IMG/VR virus record: IMGVR_UViG_3300037041_001139
Span: 1-46,759 of that record
DNA from: a virus
Strand: one strand, 5' to 3'
Length of the DNA: 46,759 nucleotides
Positions 35,186 through 43,559 of this stretch are shown one piece after another. The position numbers were made by a program, and so were the translations under genes. Numbering within the stretch: position 1 is the first letter of the stretch; every line of letters starts with the position of its first letter. A model generated the notes under the pieces. That model made no database searches and was not told the DNA's origin. It worked only from the letters and a program-made list of their open reading frames with translations.

Positions 35186-35743
35186 ATGAGTGTACTAAAT
35201 CTCCCTACTTGTCCTACTGATTGCGCAGGGTCACTACCCGATGTGTCGTTTAACGAGTGCGCACCAGAGGTATTCTTTGGGGAAATAGCTAAGATTTACG
35301 TTGCCAAGTCAAACGCTGCTGATTTTAGCGATGTGGAAGACCTGGCAGAGTGGACAGCCCGACTATCCCAAACGGATGACGGGGCGGATAAGATACGGGA
35401 ATTAACCGTAATTGCAGAACTTCCAGAACCCGAAACAACCGAGCAGCCCATTTCGGCAGATAGGTTAATTGTTGGGTATCGTGGGTTTGTAATCAATGGG
35501 GAAATTGATGAGAACAATGACATCAACTACAATTTTATGCTTAACTTGCAATGCAACCTAAAGCATAAGGTATGGTACGAAACTGCTGATGGGATTCTGT
35601 ACGGTGGGAACGAGGGTATTCAGGCAACCATACGGGCGCATGAGTTCATCCCAAGAGCCAGAACGGATGTAAAGAAAATTATGTTTAACATCAAGTGGAA
35701 GTCTAAGTTTTCTCCGCTAAGATGTGTATCACCTAACGCTTAA
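35186..35743 (+). CDS. candidate tail-tube or structural protein
   Basis: This 185-residue acidic, beta-rich protein (EIAKIYVAKSNAADFSDVED, NYNFMLNLQCNLKHKVWYE) has a good ribosome-binding site (GGAGG) and no homologue that I recognise. The strands and length fit a tail-tube subunit, although its place after the baseplate genes is unusual; it may instead be a fibre-attachment protein. Confidence 0.4.
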   Translation: MSVLNLPTCPTDCAGSLPDVSFNECAPEVFFGEIAKIYVAKSNAADFSDVEDLAEWTARLSQTDDGADKIRELTVIAELPEPETTEQPISADRLIVGYRGFVINGEIDENNDINYNFMLNLQCNLKHKVWYETADGILYGGNEGIQATIRAHEFIPRARTDVKKIMFNIKWKSKFSPLRCVSPNA

Positions 35744-35761
35744 AAGAAAGGAGAAAAAGAT

Positions 35762-36040
35762 ATGGACGCTAATGTAGATTACAAAACACCCTGCGGAACA
35801 CCACCGCTAAGCTTTATGCAAATGTTGGCATCATGCTTAGTTGTAGATGCAAATGGAAATACGTATTTAAACCTAATTCCAACAGAAGGGGATTGTGAGG
35901 ATTTCGATCCTTTGGTTGACTGTTCTAATGCAGACAAGGATATGGAAACCATGCTTGTAGATAATGCCTTTGGTACGGATGATTGTGGACACCTAGGGCT
36001 TAAGGTTATTGCTACCGATTTAGGAGGACGGCAAGAATGA
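35762..36040 (+). CDS. hypothetical structural-region protein
   Basis: This 92-residue acidic protein is rich in Asp and Cys (EGDCEDFDPLVDCSNADKDM). It has a ribosome-binding site AAGGAG before the ATG and overlaps the next gene by four bases. No family is recognised. Confidence 0.45.
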   Translation: MDANVDYKTPCGTPPLSFMQMLASCLVVDANGNTYLNLIPTEGDCEDFDPLVDCSNADKDMETMLVDNAFGTDDCGHLGLKVIATDLGGRQE

Positions 36041-36276
36041 GCGAAAATACAGGAGTAACTAAACTAAGTGAATCCTGTGGGGGAATGGCGAACTACGAAA
36101 AAGTTATGTATTTTGACTCGGAACACCCATTACCTTGGGATTCAATGGTAGTAACTTCGCATGATGTAAACGGTGATCCGTTAATAGCAGAGTACTACCT
36201 CGGAACGATATTTCAGTTTAAGGTAACAAAAACTTTTGCTGCAAGCGGCAAGGTTGAAAGTATTACGATTGAATAA
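36037..36276 (+). CDS. hypothetical structural-region protein
   Basis: This 79-residue protein (MVVTSHDVNGDPLIAEYYLG, FQFKVTKTFAASGKVESI) looks like a small beta-sandwich. It comes just before the fibre gene and could be part of the fibre base. No family is recognised. Confidence 0.45.
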   Translation: MSENTGVTKLSESCGGMANYEKVMYFDSEHPLPWDSMVVTSHDVNGDPLIAEYYLGTIFQFKVTKTFAASGKVESITIE

Positions 36277-36278
36277 AC

Positions 36279-36303
36279 AAGGGAGGGTAATACCTCCCTT
36301 TAA
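36279..36303 (+). terminator. hairpin, possible terminator, before the fibre gene
   Basis: AAGGGAGG (36279-36286) pairs with CCTCCCTT (36293-36300) across a six-base loop. Only three T residues follow, so it may be a weak terminator or an RNA-end stabiliser. Confidence 0.5.
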
Positions 36304-36313
36304 AACTAAACCC

Positions 36314-39300
36314 ATGAAAAATCTATTACTACTCATCATACTATTACCAATACTATCTTTCGGACAAGGTGGAAATTATACCTTTACAACTCTTCGAGCA
36401 ACGAGTAAAATAACCAGCCCTATCTACTTCAAGGGTACAGATACCTTAATATCCAAGTTAGACACCGCCAATCACTGGAGGGCAGGAAGTTTAAGCAGGT
36501 ATCAGTATAGATACATCCATTCAATTACAAGCCCTTGGTCAATTTCAGGCACTGATATTTACTACAATTTAGGAAATGTACGGACGACTAAAAAGCTAAA
36601 GGGATCGAACATCGAAACGAACGACACCACATTTACCACTAGACTTGGCATTGAATCAGGGACGCACGAGGTCGAAACAACGCAACGATACAACACAATG
36701 GTCGGGCATCAGGCTGGACACGCCACCACAACGGGTAAGTTTAACACGTTCATCGGTGATGCGAGTGGGTATGCCAATACCACAGGCGGAAAGAATACAT
36801 TTTTAGGGTACAGTGCAGGGAGTGCCAATGTTTCGGGTTCTAATAACGTATTCTTAGGAATATATTCGGGTCAGTACACCAAGCAGTCCAATAAGCTAAT
36901 CATTGATGCGATTGATAGAAATGATACCACCGAGATTGAAACACTTTCTCTAATTACAGGAACGTTCGATGCAGTTGCAGCCAACCAAAAACTTCGATTC
37001 AATGGTATTCCTTACATTATGGGTTCACTTTCAGACTCAATCGCAGCCTCACGGGGTTACGCCAAGGCGCACGGGGGAGGGGGAACGTATACCGCTGGGA
37101 ATCGGATAGGAATAACCGCTGGTGATGTAATCTATAATACATCATACTGGAAAAATCAGGACACGGTTAAAAATACGTTAACAGGACTTTTAAAAGCGAC
37201 CTCTGGAGTTCTTTCAGTAGCCAGTGCAGGAACGGACTACCAAGCAGCACTAACCAACCCCGTAACAGGAACAGGAACAGCTACAACTAATAATTTACAG
37301 AAAGCAACAGGGGTTAACTCATTAGGAAATTCAGATATAATTGCCGATGGCACGAATACAACCTTTGGCACAACCACAACAGGGAGCAATATAGTGGTTA
37401 ATGCTACAGAAGCGGCAGATATTGCACCATCATTTCTTGGTACAAACTGGACGGCTACAAACGGTTGGAGTGCCGATGGGGTTGGAACGCAACTAACAAG
37501 GGTAAATAATGCAGCGATAGGAACTATCACACCATCTGGTTCAGGAGCAACTCCCTCGCAGTACGTTACCTATAAGATTACAATTGTTGCAAGTGCAATC
37601 AGCGGTGCAATTACCTATACCTATGGTGGTGTTACAGGAACAACCATAACAGCTACCACAATTACTGATTACATCACCGCGTTAACAACGGATAAGTTGA
37701 TTATATCAGGTGCGATAGCGTCAACGGCAACCATAACAAGTATAGTAATCAATCCTCTCACCAACGGAACTGGAGATGTAACCGTTCATGGTAATCTAAT
37801 AGTCAACTCTCCGATTAAAACAAGTGGAGGATTAGATGCTGTAAGTATTAATAAGTTAAGTTATGTTGGAATTGGAACGTATAACCCTATCTCACAGCTG
37901 CAAGTGTACAATTCATTCAACGGAACGAGAGGGATTAGGATAAGCAATCCTAGCACGGGATCATCTGCCTATTCATCTCTTATCTTTGAAAATAATTCAA
38001 GCATAACGGCTGGCGGTTTCTTTTTAAACAGTTCAAACAACACAGGATATAGCGGTGCTGGTACTTTATCGATCGGCTCTATTTCGAATGTCGGCATGGG
38101 ATTATTAACTAATAATGCAGTGAGGCTATTTATTTCAGCAGCGGGCAACGTTGGTATTAATCAATTAGTTCCAGCCAGTAAGTTAAGCATTGACGGAGGC
38201 AACGCCACAGCGGTAGCCTTACAATTAACCAACGGCACAACCACAGGGCAGACGGTAACGGATGGTTCATTTTACGGCTCAGATGCTTCGGGTAATACCA
38301 CCATCATTCAGAAGGAAGCCAACAAGTACATCGACATCATGAAGAATGACACCTCGGTTATTCGGGTGGCAGCGAATAAAAATGTAGGGATTGGAACTAC
38401 TGCACCTCGAGTAAAACTAAAAGTGGTGGGTGATATTGAAAGTAATAATATGATAAGGGCTGCTGGTTGGTTAACTGGTACTGGTACAGGATTAGGTACT
38501 GAGATTGGTGTTGATGGAAGTAATAGTCTTTTAATTAGTTATAATAGAACAACTTCAGCATATTCTTCATTAAGAATTGCTGGTTCAACAATAAATATTG
38601 GTCATGGTAATAATGATAATTTATTTATTAATACTACTGGTAACGTTGGTATTGGAACTACTGCACCAATTAATAAGTTAACTGTAGTTGGTGGTATTTC
38701 CGCCGATTCAATAAAAGTTGGCAACGTGCATAAAAATCTGGTATGGGATGCCAAGCAATCCGCCTTGACCGCTAAACAAATACATGACTCACTGACCGTT
38801 TCAGCAACCATGAAAGGTTCGGCAAGCACCAACGGGCTAAGATTGAATGGAAGTCAAAAAATAGTACTTGATTCTGCAAATACAACGTATGGAGGGGCGT
38901 TCACGAAGTTTCAGTATAATAAATTGCAAGGAGCAACTACATTAATCGGAGAAACCAACGCAACATCTTTAACCACAAGGATTGGAATAGGTTCAGGAAA
39001 TGTAGAAAATGAAACCACTCAAAGATATGGAGTTTATATAGGTTATCAGGCTGGCTATTCAACAACAACTGCTATTGGAAATATGTTTATAGGTTCACAA
39101 GCTGGTTATAGTAATATAACAGGAACCGATAATACCATTATTGGTAACTTTGCCGGACTGTCTAGTCTTTTAAATGGGAATACCTTTATTGGGTCTTTTG
39201 CGGGACAGCATAGTACTGGTGCAGATAATGTATTTATTGGCAACCAGTGCGGAGTTGAAAATACAGGAAGTAGAAACATATTTATAGGAGTTCCAACAAT

Positions 39301-40132
39301 TACCTCCTATTCAACTGGAAATAATAATACAGTAGTTGGATATGATGCGGGAGGCACTAATACATCAGGTTATAATAATACATTTATTGGGTATCATTCA
39401 GGCATTTATAATACCACAGGGGGGTCGAATACATTTATTGGTGAGCAGTCGGGCATTGCAAATAAATCAGGCGTACAAAATACTTTTATTGGTGCAAGCG
39501 TAGGGACAAGTCATAAATATGGAAGTGGTAATATTTTTATAGGAAATCAGACCAGATATTATGGTGTTAATTACTCAAACGAGTTAGTAATTGATAATCA
39601 AAAAAGAGGTTCATCAGCCAACGATTCCGCACTGGTTAAGACAAGTGCTTTGATTTACGGGACGTTTAATGCAACGGTAGCCAATCAAAAAGTTACCGTT
39701 AACGGTGATTTCACCTACGAATTAAGGCACTGCTTCTTGGATAACTCAGCGGATTATACCCCTGCCGTTACCCAAAATGTTTATAAAAAAATACAGCCTA
39801 CCTTTACAACGGTAGAAGCCGATTACATGACGGTAGCAGGAGATACGATAACAATTACTACAGCTGGTGATTATTATTTTGTTTTTAATGCAACAATAAG
39901 AGGGGGGGCAGGAGAAGATTTCACCACTCAGATAAGAAAAAATAACGTTTCAGTTAAATCGGTCAGACAGTCAACATCTGGAGCCACATCCTATTTTACT
40001 TATACTGTAATTTGGTATTTTTACGGATTAGTTGCAGGGGATGACATTAGCCTTTGGATCACCAACACCAATAGCAATGATGATCCAACAATTAGTTCTC
40101 AAAATATTTACATGAAAAAGGAACATGAATAA
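36314..40132 (+). CDS. large tail fibre with repeats and C1q/TNF-like tip
   Basis: I read it from ATG 36314 (1272 residues); 36236 would start inside the previous gene. The first 18 residues, MKNLLLLIILLPILSFGQ, are a Sec signal peptide, which is odd for a phage virion protein. Two regions have NTFIGxxSGxxNTTGxxNTF-type repeats (about 115-195 and 905-1080), and NVGIGTTAPxxKL-type repeats occur between them. The last 140 residues (GDTITITTAGDYYFVFNATI) look like a C1q/TNF-type trimer tip. It probably binds the host surface. Confidence 0.75.
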   Translation: MKNLLLLIILLPILSFGQGGNYTFTTLRATSKITSPIYFKGTDTLISKLDTANHWRAGSLSRYQYRYIHSITSPWSISGTDIYYNLGNVRTTKKLKGSNIETNDTTFTTRLGIESGTHEVETTQRYNTMVGHQAGHATTTGKFNTFIGDASGYANTTGGKNTFLGYSAGSANVSGSNNVFLGIYSGQYTKQSNKLIIDAIDRNDTTEIETLSLITGTFDAVAANQKLRFNGIPYIMGSLSDSIAASRGYAKAHGGGGTYTAGNRIGITAGDVIYNTSYWKNQDTVKNTLTGLLKATSGVLSVASAGTDYQAALTNPVTGTGTATTNNLQKATGVNSLGNSDIIADGTNTTFGTTTTGSNIVVNATEAADIAPSFLGTNWTATNGWSADGVGTQLTRVNNAAIGTITPSGSGATPSQYVTYKITIVASAISGAITYTYGGVTGTTITATTITDYITALTTDKLIISGAIASTATITSIVINPLTNGTGDVTVHGNLIVNSPIKTSGGLDAVSINKLSYVGIGTYNPISQLQVYNSFNGTRGIRISNPSTGSSAYSSLIFENNSSITAGGFFLNSSNNTGYSGAGTLSIGSISNVGMGLLTNNAVRLFISAAGNVGINQLVPASKLSIDGGNATAVALQLTNGTTTGQTVTDGSFYGSDASGNTTIIQKEANKYIDIMKNDTSVIRVAANKNVGIGTTAPRVKLKVVGDIESNNMIRAAGWLTGTGTGLGTEIGVDGSNSLLISYNRTTSAYSSLRIAGSTINIGHGNNDNLFINTTGNVGIGTTAPINKLTVVGGISADSIKVGNVHKNLVWDAKQSALTAKQIHDSLTVSATMKGSASTNGLRLNGSQKIVLDSANTTYGGAFTKFQYNKLQGATTLIGETNATSLTTRIGIGSGNVENETTQRYGVYIGYQAGYSTTTAIGNMFIGSQAGYSNITGTDNTIIGNFAGLSSLLNGNTFIGSFAGQHSTGADNVFIGNQCGVENTGSRNIFIGVPTITSYSTGNNNTVVGYDAGGTNTSGYNNTFIGYHSGIYNTTGGSNTFIGEQSGIANKSGVQNTFIGASVGTSHKYGSGNIFIGNQTRYYGVNYSNELVIDNQKRGSSANDSALVKTSALIYGTFNATVANQKVTVNGDFTYELRHCFLDNSADYTPAVTQNVYKKIQPTFTTVEADYMTVAGDTITITTAGDYYFVFNATIRGGAGEDFTTQIRKNNVSVKSVRQSTSGATSYFTYTVIWYFYGLVAGDDISLWITNTNSNDDPTISSQNIYMKKEHE

Positions 40133-40144
40133 ATAATAAAAACT

Positions 40145-40471
40145 ATGGCACTAAAACTAAGCTACACACAAAAGACAGGGGTAGTCGGAAACTACTGGAA
40201 AATCAACAGCATCGTAACCAAGACAGGGGTAATGCACATTGAGTTATATTTGTACGTTGACCAGAAAACAAGGGATGAGAACTGGGATGCACTCATGCTG
40301 ATTAATAAAGATATTCCTTACACGCTGGAGGAACTGAACAAAGAGGGGGTTAACCCGTACTCATTCTGTTACAACTATTTGAAAACCCCCGTAAAAGTGG
40401 AAGAACCCATTGAGAGGGAAGCCCCGAAAGAGGTAGCGGTAATTGACTTTTCAAAAGCGGAAGATTGTTAA
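40145..40471 (+). CDS. hypothetical fibre-region protein
   Basis: This 108-residue protein (LSYTQKTGVVGNYWKINSIV, HIELYLYVDQKTRDENWDAL) resembles small phage proteins placed after tail fibres, with a beta start and a Pro/Glu-rich end. A fibre chaperone is possible but unproven. Confidence 0.5.
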   Translation: MALKLSYTQKTGVVGNYWKINSIVTKTGVMHIELYLYVDQKTRDENWDALMLINKDIPYTLEELNKEGVNPYSFCYNYLKTPVKVEEPIEREAPKEVAVIDFSKAEDC

Positions 40472-40488
40472 ACCTTTAAAATAATATT

Positions 40489-40680
40489 ATGAAATCTTGG
40501 AAAACAACATCAGCAGGAATAACCGCTTTAATCGGTGGTTTAACTGGTTTATATTTCGCATGGCAGGCTAATAACCTTTCAGCAGAGATAGTAACCGCTT
40601 GTGCAACTTCTATTATAACGGGCATCGGTTTAATATTCGCCAAGGACGGGAATGTAACTGGTGGCACAATTCAACAATAA
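40489..40680 (+). CDS. holin-like small membrane protein
   Basis: This 63-residue protein has two hydrophobic segments (GITALIGGLTGLYFAW and ACATSIITGIGLIFA) joined by a short polar turn and ends in KDGNVTGG. Small two-span proteins with this ending next to endolysin genes are usual phage holins, which make the inner-membrane holes that release the lysin. Confidence 0.65.
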   Translation: MKSWKTTSAGITALIGGLTGLYFAWQANNLSAEIVTACATSIITGIGLIFAKDGNVTGGTIQQ

Positions 40681-40681
40681 A

Positions 40682-41002
40682 ATGGCAGCAATTATTTCTT
40701 CTTTTCAGAAAAACTGGTCAGGAATAATTCGTGATTTAGTTGTGGGCATTGTTGTCGCTTGGATGGCGTATAACTGGGCGACAAAAAACCAAGAGAAAAC
40801 AGACCTTATCAATAAGGTGGATGCCAAATTGGATATTGTTGATTTTAAAACGCACGAAAAGGAGAACGATAGGGCTTTTAGAGGGATGGTAACGACTGCA
40901 AGCGAATCGACAAAGGAAACCAACCAATTGTTAAGGCAAATTTTAGAACAGCAAGCCAAAACGTCCACCGATATTGAGTGGATTAAAAAACGGGTTAAAT
41001 GA
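40682..41002 (+). CDS. membrane-anchored coiled-coil lysis-region protein
   Basis: I read it from ATG 40682, one base after the previous stop; a GTG at 40661 is an alternative. The 106-residue protein has one membrane span (LVVGIVVAWMAYNWA) and a long helix (INKVDAKLDIVDFKTHEKEN). It could be a holin partner, antiholin or part of the lysis complex. It overlaps the endolysin start by four bases. Confidence 0.5.
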   Translation: MAAIISSFQKNWSGIIRDLVVGIVVAWMAYNWATKNQEKTDLINKVDAKLDIVDFKTHEKENDRAFRGMVTTASESTKETNQLLRQILEQQAKTSTDIEWIKKRVK

Positions 41003-41580
41003 TTCTAAAAGCTGAAATACTTAAAAAAGTATGTCCGTACGCAAATATTGACAAACTGAATGAGCTAATCCCGTTCTTAAATCAGTACATGAACTATTAT
41101 CAGATTAGCACACCGCAACGGGTTTGGCATTTTATCGCTCAGGCAGCGCACGAATCAAATAGCTTTAATACCCTTCGGGAACTTTATAATGGAAACCCGA
41201 AGGATTATTTTCAAAAATACGAAGGGCGCAAAGACTTAGGAAATATTCATGAAGGGGACGGTGAAAAATTCAAGGGCAGAGGGATTTTTCAAACCACAGG
41301 AAGATTTAATTACGAGCGTACAAGCATGGATGTATTTAAGGATAAGAGGCTAATAGATACCCCTGAACTATTAGAGTTTCCAGAATGGGCTGTTTTAAGT
41401 GCTTGCTACTATTGGAATAGCAGACATCTTAACTCTTTGGCGGATACAAATAATATTCGAAATATTACTTTAAAAATCAATGGTGGCTTAAACGGAATCA
41501 ATGAGCGCATGGTTTTTTACGATGCTGCAAAAAAGTACATCAATTCAGAATGTTTTATAATTATACCTAATAACCTATGA
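40999..41580 (+). CDS. GH19-type endolysin
   Basis: This 193-residue lysozyme/chitinase-like protein has HFIAQAAHESNSFNTLREL with the likely catalytic glutamates E52 and E61, and GRGIFQTTGRFNY at 93-105, both marks of glycoside hydrolase family 19. The family cuts the sugar chains of peptidoglycan or chitin. It has no signal peptide, so it needs the holin. It overlaps the spanin candidate by four bases. Confidence 0.85.
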   Translation: MILKAEILKKVCPYANIDKLNELIPFLNQYMNYYQISTPQRVWHFIAQAAHESNSFNTLRELYNGNPKDYFQKYEGRKDLGNIHEGDGEKFKGRGIFQTTGRFNYERTSMDVFKDKRLIDTPELLEFPEWAVLSACYYWNSRHLNSLADTNNIRNITLKINGGLNGINERMVFYDAAKKYINSECFIIIPNNL

Positions 41581-42083
41581 AAAAAACGCCATATTCTGAA
41601 AAATTCTTTTTTGTATTCATTGGGTTAATCCTGTTGGTTATGGTTGCTTTGTTCTTTTCTGCTTGCTCAAAGGAATGGTGCAATGAGAAATATCCTGAAC
41701 CAAAAAATGATTCAATTTCTTACATCGAAAAATTAAGAGTTGATACTTCTTATATCCCAATGCCAGCCGATTCCTTCGCCTACGAAGTGCCGATTGACTG
41801 CCCAGACATCGAAATTAAAGCGGACAATAAAAAGAATACGGTAACTGCTAAAATTAAGGATAAAGTGCTAACCATTAAAGTTTTTACGAAAGCGGACACG
41901 CTTGGAGTTTTAAACTGGTATCATTCGACTAAAGAGTTTAAGGCGTTAACAAAGACGATAGAAGTAGTCAAAATTGAGTATAAGACCCCTAAATGGGCTT
42001 GGTATTGTCTGGGAGCGATGATTGTATTGATTCTTTGGGTGACTCGCAAAATATGGCTCAATTTGATTAAAATTAGCATATAG
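41577..42083 (+). CDS. spanin-like protein with lipobox and C-terminal membrane span (u-spanin candidate)
   Basis: This 168-residue protein has an N-terminal hydrophobic segment ending in the lipobox-like FFSAC (Cys30), a beta-rich periplasmic part, and a C-terminal membrane span at about 139-158 (KWAWYCLGAMIVLILWVTRK). An outer-membrane lipoprotein end plus an inner-membrane end in one chain is the topology of unimolecular spanins, which join the two membranes in the last lysis step. It is directly coupled to the endolysin gene. Confidence 0.6.
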   Translation: MKKTPYSEKFFFVFIGLILLVMVALFFSACSKEWCNEKYPEPKNDSISYIEKLRVDTSYIPMPADSFAYEVPIDCPDIEIKADNKKNTVTAKIKDKVLTIKVFTKADTLGVLNWYHSTKEFKALTKTIEVVKIEYKTPKWAWYCLGAMIVLILWVTRKIWLNLIKISI

Positions 42084-42110
42084 GTTTTTAGGGTTAGGTT
42101 TAGGTTAAAG

Positions 42111-42137
42111 GCAGGGGCGAAAGTTCCTGCTTTTTTT
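42111..42137 (+). terminator. intrinsic terminator of the lysis operon
   Basis: GCAGG (42111-42115) pairs with CCTGC (42126-42130) around a ten-base loop, followed by seven T residues. It separates the phage core from the cassette region. Confidence 0.75.
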
Positions 42138-42152
42138 ATGTTGTTAAACATA

Positions 42153-42182
42153 TTGACAAATCAAAAAACAGTTGTATATTTG
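42153..42182 (+). promoter_or_regulatory. Bacteroidota-type promoter for the cassette region
   Basis: TTG (in TTGACA) at 42153-42155, 19 bases, then TATATTTG at 42175-42182 (perfect TAnnTTTG). It lies between the lysis terminator and the small helix-turn-helix gene. It could read into the cassettes, in the way an integron's cassette promoter does. Confidence 0.75.
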
Positions 42183-42208
42183 CAATTGTAAACCAACAAT
42201 TAAACGCT

Positions 42209-42340
42209 ATGCAAAAAGTAAGAATTTCAACCTATGCGAAAATGATAGGAAAAACACCCCAATGGGTGAGGGTATTGATTAAAGAAGGGAAAGTAAAAAC
42301 CACTAAAATAGACAACACTATATTTATTCTTGTTGAGTAG
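42209..42340 (+). CDS. mini helix-turn-helix protein (excisionase/MerR-like)
   Basis: This 43-residue protein reads ISTYAKMIGKTPQWVRVLIK then EGKVKTTKIDNTIFI. This is a winged helix-turn-helix of the excisionase/MerR-like type, in which a helix-turn-helix is followed by a short wing. It has its own promoter 26 bases upstream and no strong Shine-Dalgarno sequence. It is the first gene before the cassette array and could control it or help recombination; this is inference. Confidence 0.6.
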   Translation: MQKVRISTYAKMIGKTPQWVRVLIKEGKVKTTKIDNTIFILVE

Positions 42341-42351
42341 CGGCAAATGAA

Positions 42352-42436
42352 CGCTAACGGCTGCGGGTTTGTTGTCGGTTGCCAAGCCCTTACATTAATT
42401 AATGAGCGAATTAATAAACTAACGAATAAATGAGCG
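42352..42436. other. possible attC-like site
   Basis: CGCTAACGG at 42352-42360 matches the left box and following bases of the clear sites downstream. A hairpin GGGTTTG (42365-42371) / CAAGCCC (42383-42389) follows. I do not find a matching right arm and GTT box, so this is a weak or altered site. Confidence 0.35.
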
Positions 42437-42889
42437 ATGGAAAAAGAAATAGTAATTACAATGCGTAAAGATGATTTAAGAAGTCTGCGTTACGATGATG
42501 AAGCCCTATGGGAATGGTGTAAAAGCAAGAAAATAAAAGTTGAAGAGCCAAGGGATATTAAGACTAAACTATTCGAAACTTTGGTTATAACCCTAAAAAC
42601 TCCTGAGCAAAAACTTTTATTTTCGTGTAGGTGGTTTGGTGCGTTGGAAAAACTTTCAAACGTGCCAAGCAACTGTAATAAACCACAAGTTAGCAATAAC
42701 GAAGCGGTTAATAATATCAATAAACATAAAAAGAAGATATATACAGATAGCGATTTCAGAACCGAAAAAGGAGAAAATAAAAGCGGAGTGGTGGTTTGCC
42801 GCCATTGTGGAAGCGATGATGTTTCTTTTAATTGGGACGCTGGCTTATATATATGTGACAATTGCAACAAAAAGGAACTGCAACACTAA
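42437..42889 (+). CDS. hypothetical protein with C-terminal zinc ribbon
   Basis: This 150-residue protein has a helical start (KDDLRSLRYDDEALWEWCKS), a polar middle, and a C-terminal zinc ribbon with CRHCGSDDVSFNW followed by CDNCNK. Zinc ribbons of this type bind nucleic acids or proteins. Downstream lies the first clear attC-like site. No family is recognised outside the ribbon. Confidence 0.55.
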   Translation: MEKEIVITMRKDDLRSLRYDDEALWEWCKSKKIKVEEPRDIKTKLFETLVITLKTPEQKLLFSCRWFGALEKLSNVPSNCNKPQVSNNEAVNNINKHKKKIYTDSDFRTEKGENKSGVVVCRHCGSDDVSFNWDAGLYICDNCNKKELQH

Positions 42890-42924
42890 TGGTTAACCCC
42901 GAAGACATGCCACGGAAAAATGAC

Positions 42925-43056
42925 CTATAACGTTCCGACCATTGGAGTAGTGGCGGATTGAAAAGATAAATTTTGATTAACAACTAAAAATAAAATAATA
43001 TGAAAAAGCAAAATGAGAACACAGAACCCGCCATTACTTCCAATGGTGTGTTTAAG
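42925..43056. other. attC-like site 1
   Basis: Left box CTATAAC (42925-42931); left arm ACCATTGGAGTAGTGGCGG (42938-42956) pairs with CCGCCATTACTTCCAATGGT (43028-43047) with one bulge and one G-T pair; then GTTTAAG (43050-43056). The start codon of the next gene (43000) is in the loop. Confidence 0.7.
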
Positions 43057-43227
43057 ATGTATGAACTTGATTTCGGGGACACAAATTTAATTACCGAAAA
43101 CAAAAAGGACATACTGAACTGGATAGAGGCAGACCTTGACAATATTGATGAGAACGGATTGCAGTATGAAATTACAACTAAGTTAATGACGAGAGAAGAA
43201 ATAGATGCCCTGCCGGAGTGGGCTTAA
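43000..43227 (+). CDS. hypothetical cassette protein
   Basis: This 75-residue acidic protein has FKMYELDFGDTNLITENKKD and ends DALPEWA; the layout suggests a small alpha/beta protein. Its ATG and first ~19 codons lie inside attC-like site 1, so residues such as EPAITSNG are written by the right arm of the site. Another site follows directly after the stop. No family is recognised. Confidence 0.5.
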   Translation: MKKQNENTEPAITSNGVFKMYELDFGDTNLITENKKDILNWIEADLDNIDENGLQYEITTKLMTREEIDALPEWA

Positions 43228-43238
43228 TTTTTTTTTGC

Positions 43239-43370
43239 GCCTAACGGTGGTGGTTAGCGTTCGTTGCCGACCTAAAATAACAGATAAATTAACTTAAAAG
43301 CAGAAATATTATGAAAACAGAAAATGTATCAAAAGAGCGAAAAGGCAATGACGTTAACCACGTGTTAGGC
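43239..43370. other. attC-like site 2 (best match to the integron consensus)
   Basis: Left box GCCTAAC (43239-43245) and right box GTTAGGC (43364-43370) are perfect matches to RYYYAAC and GTTRRRY and to each other. The inner arms GTGGTTAGCGT (43250-43260) and ACGTTAACCAC (43351-43361) pair over 11 positions with one G-T. Then TTGCC (43264-43268) pairs with GGCAA (43344-43348). Unequal spacers lie between boxes and arms, as in known attC sites. The next gene starts in the loop. Confidence 0.85.
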
Positions 43371-43559
43371 AACGTTATTTGTACTAAAGAAGAAGCTGTA
43401 ACTGTTTATGTAAAAGAAATTGGAATAGCTATTCAAACACTATTAGAACAAAGAGAACACCCAACGTATTATTTCAATTCCGAAAGTGGTCAAAACATGA
43501 GGTTAAAAATTATTGAATTATTACATAAAAACGCAATGGAAGCACTGGCTATTTTATAA
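43311..43559 (+). CDS. hypothetical cassette protein
   Basis: From ATG 43311 this is an 82-residue protein; a GTG at 43362 is also possible. The first 20 codons lie in attC-like site 2. The part after the site (TKEEAVTVYVKEIGIAIQTL, then RLKIIELLHKNAMEALAIL) is helical and of unknown function. GTTAGGCAAC just inside the gene and GTTGCCTAAC after the stop are inverted copies that mark the cassette ends. Confidence 0.5.
   Translation: MKTENVSKERKGNDVNHVLGNVICTKEEAVTVYVKEIGIAIQTLLEQREHPTYYFNSESGQNMRLKIIELLHKNAMEALAIL

Noticed and set aside
42437-42889. Clear cassette ends for the zinc-ribbon gene
   Set aside because: A possible GTTATAA at 42584 is 150 bases inside the gene and the arms do not pair, so I could not define the upstream end of this cassette.
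42636-42896. Second-frame reading frame inside the 42437 gene
   Set aside because: It overlaps the zinc-ribbon gene almost wholly and has no start signal or recognisable protein features.
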